Source: Adineta ricciae
Taxonomy: Eukaryota > Rotifera > Eurotatoria > Adinetida > Adinetidae
Reading direction: 5' to 3'
NCBI GenBank assembly: GCA_905250025.1
Contig: CAJNOJ010000215.1
Span: 1-64,000, forward strand
Length of the DNA stretch: 64,000 nucleotides
Part shown: positions 56,369-64,000 of the stretch, piece after piece
How the letters are laid out: every line of letters starts with the position of its first letter
Position numbering within the stretch: position 1 is the stretch's first letter
Program-made: the position numbers and the translations under genes
The notes under the pieces: model-generated
Seen by the model: the letters and a program-made list of their open reading frames with translations, nothing else
The model's database searches: none
What the model was told of the DNA's origin: nothing

Positions 56369-58137
56369 ATGTCAAATCGACTTGATGTGCTCATTTTCGG
56401 TGCGACTGGTTATACCGGCCAGTATGTCATCGAAGAAATGGCAAGAAAAGGAAGACAGTTTGGTTTGAAATGGGGTATTGCCGGACGAACAGTAGAGAAA
56501 CTAAAACAAGTCCTTCAGCAAGCATCCGATGTGACAGGTGTTCAAAGGATTTTGAGTTAATCGATAGTCTATCTAATTGGTATTGTTCTCTAGGTATTGA
56601 CAGTCTGACTTCAGTTGTCGATACAGTTACAGCGAATATCACTAATCAACAGTCATTAGTCAATATGTGTGCACGAACAAAAGTTCTAATCAATTGTGTT
56701 GGACCCGTATGCACTAATAGACGAGAAAGACAAACGCTTCTAAATGGTTTTTTAGTACCGACATTATGGTGAACCAGTAGTTCAAGCTTGTCTTGAAGCA
56801 CGTACACATTATGTTGATATTTCTGGTGAACCACAAGTAATGAACGGAAGTCATTGATACTTGATGTTTGATAATTTCCGATGTTACAGTTTCTAGAAAC
56901 AATGCAACTTCGATATGATAGCCAAGCTGCCGAACGCGAGGTCATCGTAGTTGGTAGTTGTGGTTTTGATTCACTTGTTGCCGATCTCGGCGTTGAAACT
57001 ATTCGACAAGAATGTGAACGAAACAATCTTGGTACACACCAATGCAAAAATAGATTATAAATATTACTTCCTAGATTTTGCTTAGACATCGCGTTGATCG
57101 AGAGTTTCCTTACTTTAAAATACGGAACAATAACAGTATGTGCAGTACTTCTTGACAAAGATCAAACGACCGATGTTCATCTTTTTCTTCAAGGGTGGCT
57201 TGATTCATTATGCAACATGGGAATCAGCTGTCTATGGATTTTCTCACGCTAATGAACTGAAACGTCTTCGACGACAGCTGTTTCCACAAAAGTTACCCTA
57301 TTCAAAAGCTAAAATACATAGGTATCGGATCTGTATGCGAATTGAAATAGAGTTCACTTGTCGGATTCGATTTAGAAATATAGTCTTTCAAACAATGATC
57401 CAAGGCCAATCAATTTGGGCAGTACCATTTCCCGGTAGTGACAGATCTGTTGTTCAACGAACACAGTATTTCACTTACACAAAACTAAACCAAAAACCAG
57501 TTGAGAAAACATTTCTTTATTAAAAATGGTATTGGAAATGTTTGATTTTAGGTTCGCTTTCAACCGTATTTACAATTGCCATCGCTGTTTCCAGTTGTTA
57601 AACTGGTCTTTTTCGGCTTAATATTTTCGGTTTTGGCAAAATTTAAATTCGGAATCCAATTATTACTCAAAGTATTCAATAGATTCAAATTCTGAAATTT
57701 TTTCTTAACTTTCCGTTATTTAGTTTCCCAGTTTGTTTTCCAGTGGACTGGTAACCAAAGAAGGACCAACACGACAAGATGTAAATCGTAATGAAATATA
57801 AAATTACTGAACACCCTTGTTTTCTTTAGTGTGAACATGCAAAATTTAAAATGACATTCCTGACCCATACAGAAAATAATCAGAAACTGATTCATGAATT
57901 CGTTGGACCTGATCCAGGCTATCTAGGTACATCGAAGATGTTAATTTCCTGTGCAGTCATGTTGATTAAAGAGAGCGAACGTTTACCAGCGAAGTAAGAG
58001 AATGTGCTCATTATATGCTTGACCATTGATTGTCTTCCTTTTGCAGAGGTGGAGTGTTGACACCAGGTGCAGCATTCGGACGCACAACTATAATGGATTT
58101 CTTAGAAAAAGAAGGACTTACATTTACCAAAAAGTAG
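56369..58137 (+). CDS. SCCPDH: Saccharopine dehydrogenase-like oxidoreductase
   Basis: Member of the SCCPDH family (lipid-droplet/membrane-associated putative NAD(P)-dependent oxidoreductase; substrate unsettled), not the lysine-degradation enzyme. About eleven exons. The Rossmann start LDVLIFGATGYTGQYVIEEM contains GATGYTG. AGRTVEKLKQVL, LINCVGPYRHYGEPVVQACL, YVDISGEPQFLE, VGSCGFDSLVADLG and GGLIHYATWESAVYGFSHAN follow. A hydrophobic segment VVKLVFFGLIFSVLAKF is at about 57.59-57.64 kb. The end is GGVLTPGAAFGRTTIMDFL. The junction near 57.06-57.07 kb needs the second of two TAG acceptors to avoid a stop. The gene ends the run of six + strand genes. Confidence 0.91.
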
Positions 58138-58496
58138 ATTTTCATGATTCTTTTTTATTGATTTAATTTTCTTTCCTATGTGATCAAAAGAACTGAGAAT
58201 GAAATGAACTGATTTGTTCATTTTTTAATTTTATTAAATACTAGCAAGCTCCTCTACTAGTGCGCATCATTCATTTTTTAATCAACGTAATTGTATTGAT
58301 ATCCTTGGATTGGAAATAGAAAATGACATGCACTCAAGTGACGCATTGTATACAACTGATTTGAAACGATTCAAAGGTAGCATCTGTTTTTTTCTTTTAG
58401 CGACCAAGAGTGTAAAAATTGGCCCAGAGAGAGCAAACCAAATCATCGACAAACTGACATTGATGTAGCTACTCGCATCATAGTAAAAAATTCACG

Positions 58497-58694
58497 CTAT
58501 TTTTTGGTCGTCACTCGATGAAACAGAGGATTGCATGACAGTTTCAGTATGGTAGCAATAAGAAGCAAGAGCAGTAATCTTCCCTTTTCTATTTCTTGTC
58601 CTTTAAAAAACACGGCACTTGCAACAATGCCGGCGACGATGTTTATGGCAAGTCCAATCATCCAAACTAAAGTTAAAAAGTTGCACAAGATCAA
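58497..58694 (-). CDS. Possible small membrane protein
   Basis: A 65-codon frame with two hydrophobic segments (LVWMIGLAINIVAGIVAS and LLLLLLIATILKL). A TTCTTCTAG acceptor-like site lies a few bases upstream of its open frame, at about 58708-58710, so it may be a last exon. No family is recognised and chance is a real alternative. Confidence 0.25.
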   Translation of the reverse strand: MILCNFLTLVWMIGLAINIVAGIVASAVFFKGQEIEKGRLLLLLLIATILKLSCNPLFHRVTTKK

Positions 58695-58773
58695 ATGAAT
58701 AAACCTAGAAGAATAATGAACGATTGCATAAATACTATCTGTTGTTTAACGAACACAAGACTTAACTATTACC

Positions 58774-58823
58774 TATTTAGCTTCCCGGTTTGTTTTTCGG
58801 CACCTTAGCAATTAAAGAATCCA
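58774..58823 (+). pseudogene. Decayed SCCPDH exon copy
   Basis: TATTTAG followed by CTTCCCGGTTTGTTTTTCGG resembles the acceptor and start of the SCCPDH exon at 57719-57780 (TTCCCAGTTTGTTTTCCAGT). It translates to FPGLFFGTLAIKES against FPSLFSSGLVTKEG. The copy then runs into stops. It suggests an eroded duplication, though only about 50 nt are alignable by eye. Confidence 0.45.
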
Positions 58824-59427
58824 TTTTTATAAATCTTTATATTGATTCTATTTTCTCTCGGATGAGTCGACACATTGATTGTATGAAATCTATTTGTTTT
58901 TGTTATGTACAATCATTCGGGAAGATGTTTGCTTGATATCTTTTTTTTTCTTTATGAGTACAATGTTGTCTAACTTATAAACTAAAAGTACTTATCAAAT
59001 ATTGATCAATTGTAGAAGGACAGATAATATCGTGAATGAATTGTAACTACATTTGAACTTTGTCGAAATACTGATTTCCCTCGAGTAACATCTTTTATCA
59101 TTCAATATCATTAGTTATTCGAACAACACAATTCTGTTGTTAGTCAAAGATTACAGATTAGGATATTTTGAAATATATATATGTGTGAATAAACAAGCCG
59201 TTGATTTTACAGTGAAAATGAAAAAAATAGTTCTATAACGAAAAGCACGTGAACTTATTATTTCCTTTAATTTAAAATACCTACTGAACTCTTTGTCATA
59301 CGAGCGATAGAATTCAAAAATAAGTTAACCGTTTCGATAGACAGATAGATCGTTTTACGAGACATGAATAAAGAATCTATACGAATATGGATCATTTCCA
59401 TCTTTTTCTCGTCGTCATACATTTACA

Positions 59428-60317
59428 ATGCAACAAAGTCGACCTTATGCCCAATTTTCGAACGATTACAATGATGTCGTTGTAGACAATAACAACTCGA
59501 AGCCTCATTTCACACCAAATGATTCTGGTATAAGTTGTGATGAGGATGAAAGTGGCTTTTCGAATGAATTTGATTTCGATGCTATCGATCCCATTGATTC
59601 ATCGACAATAACAATCACTGATGATGGTATCGTTTGAAAAGATCTAAATGAAAAACAAGAATTTGATCTTTTTTTTGTTATAATTTTGTTTCAGCTCATA
59701 GAGCAGCAGTTATTCAAGATGACGACAAGAAATATTTCTGTGATAATACCGTCTGGGCTTGGCATGGCGAGTTTGGTCGATTGGTCATGGCAACCGCTAT
59801 GACATACAATGTCGACTATCGTCTTATACCATATGAAGCACGGTTCATATGTCCACGTGTATTAAATGCTTTCTATTCATTGACGCAATCAGAGAACGCC
59901 AAAGCACAATTTAAATGTGATACGTGTGGACATTGTTGGACATCAATGCGCGCACGTTGTACATTCTATATCTCGAAACCTAACGAAGGCGGTATCGTTT
60001 TATTGAGACTTTATGCGCAACAATGTCAATATTGTTATTCAACTGTTCGTCCACTGTGGTATTTCGGTAAGAAAAGCGTTCTCCCATTAGAAGAAAAGTA
60101 ATGATTTGATTTAGATGAAATATGTCGAGTGATGAAAAAACTAGCGAAGACAATATGTGAATGTTTCTTTCCGAATTCTGTTTCGTCCAACTATTGGGAT
60201 ATAACTCATAATGGTACTCAGCCAGTACAACGTTTAATCCAACGAAAAGGAAGTATGCATTCACAGCATTATTCTGCGCTGTGCGAAGCATGTCAATTTC
60301 ATTCATGTTATTCATAA
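59428..60317 (+). CDS. 3CxxC-type zinc-finger protein, RTP/ZAR1-like
   Basis: Three exons (about 59428-59632, 59694-60064, 60115-60317). The N-terminal 70 residues are acidic and Ser-rich (SGISCDEDESGFSNEFDFD). Then come VWAWHGEFGRLVM, FKCDTCGHCWTSMRARCTFY, LLRLYAQQCQYCYSTVRPLW and FDEICRVMKKLAKTICECFF. The CxxC, W-S, R-L-Y-x-Q-x-C-xx-C order is that of the 3CxxC zinc domain shared by receptor-transporting proteins and ZAR1. Vertebrate RTPs escort GPCRs to the surface and ZAR1 binds maternal mRNA; which applies here is unknown. There is no C-terminal membrane anchor, so a ZAR1-like cytosolic role is at least as likely. The tail ends SALCEACQFHSCYS, with an additional CxxC. Confidence 0.75.
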
Positions 60318-62017
60318 GGAAGAAAAAGTTGTTGTTTTTACTGATTTGCAGATATTTATATTCTTCGTTTTTTTTTTCGAATTTTTGCTAATGATTCTTT
60401 TCCAACCATTTCCTTCTGTATAATAACTACATGACGATGTTTATGAAACAAAGAAATATATTTAGAAAAACATGCAAAAGTGAATCGATGTTGTCAGATG
60501 TGCAATTCTTTGATTTACGTACTGAAGTTTGACCGCTCCGTATTGAAACTGTTGATTCAATATTTATTCTAGGAAAATATTCTCCTGAGTACATTATTGG
60601 TCATATTTAATAGAGTGAAAGAGAGAAAAAAGATTCATTTCGATGATTCATCGTTGAATACAAGTCAATTTAATAGGCATCGATATTCAGAAATCAATAG
60701 AGCATAAAATAAACCATTTCTAACATTCAAGTACTTCGTTTTGTTCCTATTGTACTAAGACAGATTTTTCTTGTCATCGAGATAAACAACCGTTACAATG
60801 AGCGAATGCTTTTGAAACGGTAATCGAACAGTTGGAAACATTTCTTTCGTTTTTTATTTAATCTGTTATGTCAATGTCATCAGTCGTCTGTCAATAAATA
60901 GTAGCATGATGAGTACAAGATCAAAACAATTGTCCATGTTGATCCCCACTTGTAACAAAAAGAAGTGAGTCGCTCATCATACATTCAATGATAGAGAGGT
61001 AACGAAAACACTTTTTGTACATTTCAAAAAAAAAAGTGCGCTAATCGAAACACATTAAGTCGAGAGAAAGAACGCACACGTGCTGTTTGTTTGCGGTCTA
61101 ATCTTGTTCAAGTGAGGTGAATGAACAATAGAAAGAAGACCCAAGAGTATGCTCATCATTGGATTGGATGTCCAGCTCAAGTTAAGAATAAAAACGAAGA
61201 AGAAGAAGAAGAAGAAATCCGTACATCGGAACAGCAAGCCACACGTGTCTGCTATAATTAGTATCTAAATCGATGATGAGAAAAACATCGGCTGTCGTTC
61301 TAGTGCGGTCTTTTCTTTTTGTTTTCTCTCAGAGCTAAACGTATTTTCAGCTTATCATTTTAGTGTATTGAATCGAATGTCTTAGTCTTCCTTTACAAGG
61401 TAATTATGAGGTTAGAGAGGTGTGAAAACGATAAATGACAATGTGTTCAATGCCAATTAAATTGTCTTTGGTCATTAGACAGAAACAATCAAACCAAAGC
61501 AGAAACGATCAAGAACAAGAAGGAGGAGAAAGAGACAGATGATGATGACTGAAGATATTTCTCTCTCGTTCTATACTTCAATGAAATTTGACTCGTTTAT
61601 TGAGATGAATCTCTATGGTAACAAGTGAAGTAGTGTATAAAGACAGAAGCAGAACAGTTACATGACTTCCGTACGTTTCTCTTAACGTATTCATTCTTTT
61701 GCTATTCATTGTTTTATTAGTAATCTTGGACTGAATCAATAGTATCTTTATATGCATACTTGATGATTGACACCATGAAAATACCTTTTCCCCAATGATA
61801 ACTTCACTCCTTCTTCTATTTGATTTCTCTCGTCTCTGATTGGTACATAAACTGAAGAGAGTAACGGCGATAGAGACGACAAATACAAAAAAAGAAAAGA
61901 AAAGAAAAAAAATCTGTTCTTTCACCTGTCAATACTTGTCACATACCTATATACAATTGGTCATACCATACATATCATTTCATTCGATCAATATTCTCCT
62001 GTGGAGTTAACAAGAAA
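60318..62017. other. Long intergenic region upstream of PRDM13-like
   Basis: 1.7 kb without a supportable gene, the longest + strand gap after the first cluster. Such space is common upstream of developmental regulators, but no site is claimed beyond a short GAA repeat. Confidence 0.45.
61196..61216 (+). repeat. (GAA)n simple repeat
   Basis: About seven tandem GAA units in the intergenic region upstream of the PRDM13-like gene. Confidence 0.9.
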
Positions 62018-63361
62018 ATGTCGGATGTTAAAATAATAAAACCAATCGCAAAATATGCTAATGTTACTGGAAATTTTCCATTAACTACAGCAATTAAGCC
62101 TTTGGCAGTCGCTGGTACTGCATTAAAAGAAGGTTCAGTAGTATATCTTCTTCATCAATTACCTTATAATTTTCTTCTAACGGATTTCTATGACCATAAT
62201 CTGCACTACAACAAAATACCGGTAAGTGTTTGTTGCGTATGATAGTAATTTAAAGTTATTCTGATAGATTCATGGTTGGAGTCAACATCTGATTGGACCG
62301 GGATTGTTTCAAGAGTGGATTTTAGCTATTAAGAGTGCTCGTACACCAGATGAGCAAAATGTGGAATTATTTCAATCAACTGAAACAAATCTCTTCGGTT
62401 TTCGTACAACACGTTTAGTTGTTCCAGATGAACCTCTTCTAGCTTGGTTTAGTCTTCCGCAACTTCGCACAATATGCGAAAAAATCAAATTAACCAAAGT
62501 TTTCAAAGTTGAAGAACTACTTAAATGTAAGATTTGATTTCAAATTCAGTTAATTTCCTCAGATTGATCTTTATTTCATTCCAGCAACACGATGTCCTCG
62601 ATGTAAAGTCGAACAAAATTATCTTAACGTTCTTGTTGCGCACGTTCTTCTCGATCAATGTCATGATCCAATACCATCGCTAAATTTAAGTTTAAATGAA
62701 CGAATCTTCGTTCATACATCTCCATCGAAGAAACGACTGATGGACTTTTCATCGATCAAACGATCTTCTTCGCCTTCTCCTCGTTCAAATTCGACAAATC
62801 CAAAAAACGAGGATGTCAAAGAAAAAGATCACCATCAACAACAGCAGCAACCATCACAGCAATCATTACCACCGATCGCATTCTCAACAAATGATGTTTC
62901 ATCCTATAAAATGAGTGTTCTCGATGGTACACATGCATTAGAGTTTACTTCCTTAGACAACGATGGACGACAACGTAAAGCACATCTATGTCTTTTCTGT
63001 GGCAAGGTAAATACTTCATACTCCAACAAATGATGTTTAGTTATTCGTGAAATTTCAGGTTTATAATCGTAAATATGGCTTGAAGATTCATCTGCGTACT
63101 CATACAGGATATAAACCATTACAATGTCGAGTTTGTTTTCGACCGTTTAGTGATCCATCCAATCTGAATAAACATATACGTCTTCATTCAACAACAACAA
63201 CAGCAGCAGCTTCATCATCATCTTCATCAATAACACCAACGAACACTTTGTCATCATCATCATTTGTTGCACATAAACGGCCTTATGAAGAGCAGGAGGA
63301 ATCGAATACTGACAGTGACAATTCAAATTTACATACATTGGACGATGATGAGGAAAATTAA
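62018..63361 (+). CDS. PRDM13: PRDM13-like PR-domain zinc-finger protein
   Basis: Transcriptional regulator; PRDM13 controls neuronal subtype choice in animals. Four exons. A PR/SET-like region spans residues about 40-160: GPGLFQEWILAIKSARTPDEQ and LVVPDEPLLAWFS, matching the xxWIxxIRxARxxxEQ and PGEELxxWYS pattern. A CxxC segment (STRCPRCKVEQN) looks like a reduced first finger. Two C2H2 fingers follow: LCLFCGKVYNRKYGLKIHLR, then CRVCFRPFSDPSNLNKHIRL. They are joined by THTGYKPLQ and are near-identical in pattern to PRDM13 fingers 2 and 3. A Gln/His/Ser-rich segment precedes them. The end is a Thr/Ser run and an acidic DDDEEN tail; the last vertebrate finger is absent. Confidence 0.82.
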
Positions 63362-63644
63362 AATTTTTCTTTTCAAAATTTTGTCAGAATTTTGTAATTT
63401 GAATGTTTAAAAACATATTCTGTCCTTTTCTACTGTCCATTTCCTTATTTAACCTATCTTTGACAAAAAAACTCACATATCGTTCCGATGTCATATTAAA
63501 TCTATCATAATAAAAGCAAATTGCCAAAAGATCTCACTCGTGATACGTGTCCGAAAACTTCACTGATTATCTCGATAATGGACAATTATAGAAAGGAAAA
63601 GTTCTTTGAAATGATTTAGATGTGACAATCACAGCTAGAATAAC

Positions 63645-63650
63645 TTTATT
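63645..63650 (-). terminator. Poly(A) signal AATAAA of the last gene
   Basis: AATAAA on the - strand about 46 nt past the stop at 63696-63698. Confidence 0.6.
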
Positions 63651-63695
63651 TCAATACCCACAAAATAAGAAAGAACAGAAATGCACTGAATAACC

Positions 63696-64000
63696 TTATT
63701 GTTTAGAATTGCCATTCGAATCGGAATCAGCCTGATTATCCGGTGCGATTTGTCCACGATTGGTAACCGCACCTGGTGTTTGATTAGTTGAATAGCCAAC
63801 GGTACTTTTTGTGGTGACACCTGTTTGAGCATTAGCAAGACCTTGTAAAGGATCTTGATGAGTCAACTGACCGTCAGCTGTGCTACCACCTCAACGAAGA
63901 ACAAAGCAGATATTTAGTTATGAGATAGTAAGACCAGGAGGATTTTTGTAATACTAACCAGTTCCGATGGGATCATCTCGAGCACGGCCACCTTTGCCAG
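63696..64000 (-). CDS. Unrecognised gene, 3' end (partial)
   Basis: Two exons at the window edge, split by an intron at about 63890-63958, give about 75 C-terminal residues. They are hydrophilic and rich in Gly, Thr, Asn and Gln (GKGGRARDDPIG, HQDPLQGLANAQTG, TVGYSTNQTPGAV). The frame ends SNGNSKQ, and a poly(A) signal follows. The composition is that of a disordered protein. No family can be assigned from the tail alone. Confidence 0.55.

Larger units (their letters stand above)
58138..59427. other. Gene-poor stretch with coding-like fragments
   Basis: Holds three traces. A + strand open segment at about 58251-58469 contains a 24-nt GT...AG interval. A - strand frame at 58497-58694 has a membrane-type helix. 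An SCCPDH-like fragment lies at 58774-58823. None forms a whole gene. Confidence 0.45.

Noticed and set aside
57040-57075. Apparent premature stop in SCCPDH
   Set aside because: Using the second TAG acceptor (before ACATCGCG) keeps the frame and matches family sequence.

Overview
The window is intron-rich eukaryotic nuclear DNA from a small-genome invertebrate animal. It is AT-rich (judged by eye). Nearly every gene is broken by many GT-AG introns of about 45-75 nt, and most neighbours lie within 0.2-1 kb. Gene content (axonemal dynein, CFAP99, R-SMADs, PRDM13-like, VPS13B, TBC1D25) is metazoan and ciliated. Tiny introns, tight spacing and acceptor-like sites just upstream of several start codons fit a bdelloid rotifer, but that placement is inference; no marker gene here proves it.

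Layout. 1-0.26 kb: possible 3' end of a + strand gene. 0.4-11.3 kb: four genes on the - strand, in transcription order PARG copy 2, a B3GNTL1/QTGAL-like tRNA-queuosine glycosyltransferase, an F-box/LRR-like protein and PARG copy 1; a 1.9 kb gene-poor stretch separates the last two. 12.6-13.8 kb: a beta-1,4-galactosyltransferase (+). 14.0-28.8 kb: an axonemal dynein heavy chain orthologous to DNAH2 (-), cut off at its N-terminal end by a single N that marks an assembly join. 28.8-31.5 kb: a single-pass membrane protein with SUEL-like and CUB-like ectodomains (-), probably sharing a bidirectional promoter with CFAP99 (+, 31.8-34.3 kb). 34.4 kb: tRNA-Arg(TCT) (-). 34.5-36.2 kb: a very divergent beta-tubulin (-). 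36.7-39.3 kb: TBC1D25-like Rab GAP (+). 40.5-48.4 kb: a shortened VPS13B (-). 49.4-58.1 kb: six closely spaced + strand genes: SMAD2/3-like a, RPL36A (eL42), an unrecognised lysine/serine-rich protein, SMAD2/3-like b, FKBP12-like and SCCPDH-like. 58.1-59.4 kb: decayed coding fragments. 59.4-60.3 kb: RTP/ZAR1-like 3CxxC zinc-finger protein (+). 62.0-63.4 kb: PRDM13-like PR/zinc-finger factor (+). 63.7-64 kb: the 3' end of an unrecognised - strand gene.

Themes. Cilia: DNAH2 and CFAP99, with a divergent tubulin next door. Membrane traffic and autophagy: TBC1D25 with a LIR-like motif, and VPS13B. TGF-beta signalling: two R-SMADs within one gene cluster, each with altered DNA-contact or phospho-tail residues. 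ADP-ribose turnover: two diverged PARGs. The most unusual items are the two SMADs with rewritten DNA-binding hairpins, the possible trans-spliced gene clusters, and the beta-tubulin with an altered nucleotide-loop signature. I found no obviously intact transposon, CRISPR array or viral gene. Exon boundaries were read by eye from splice consensus and family alignment, so individual junctions may be off by a few bases.
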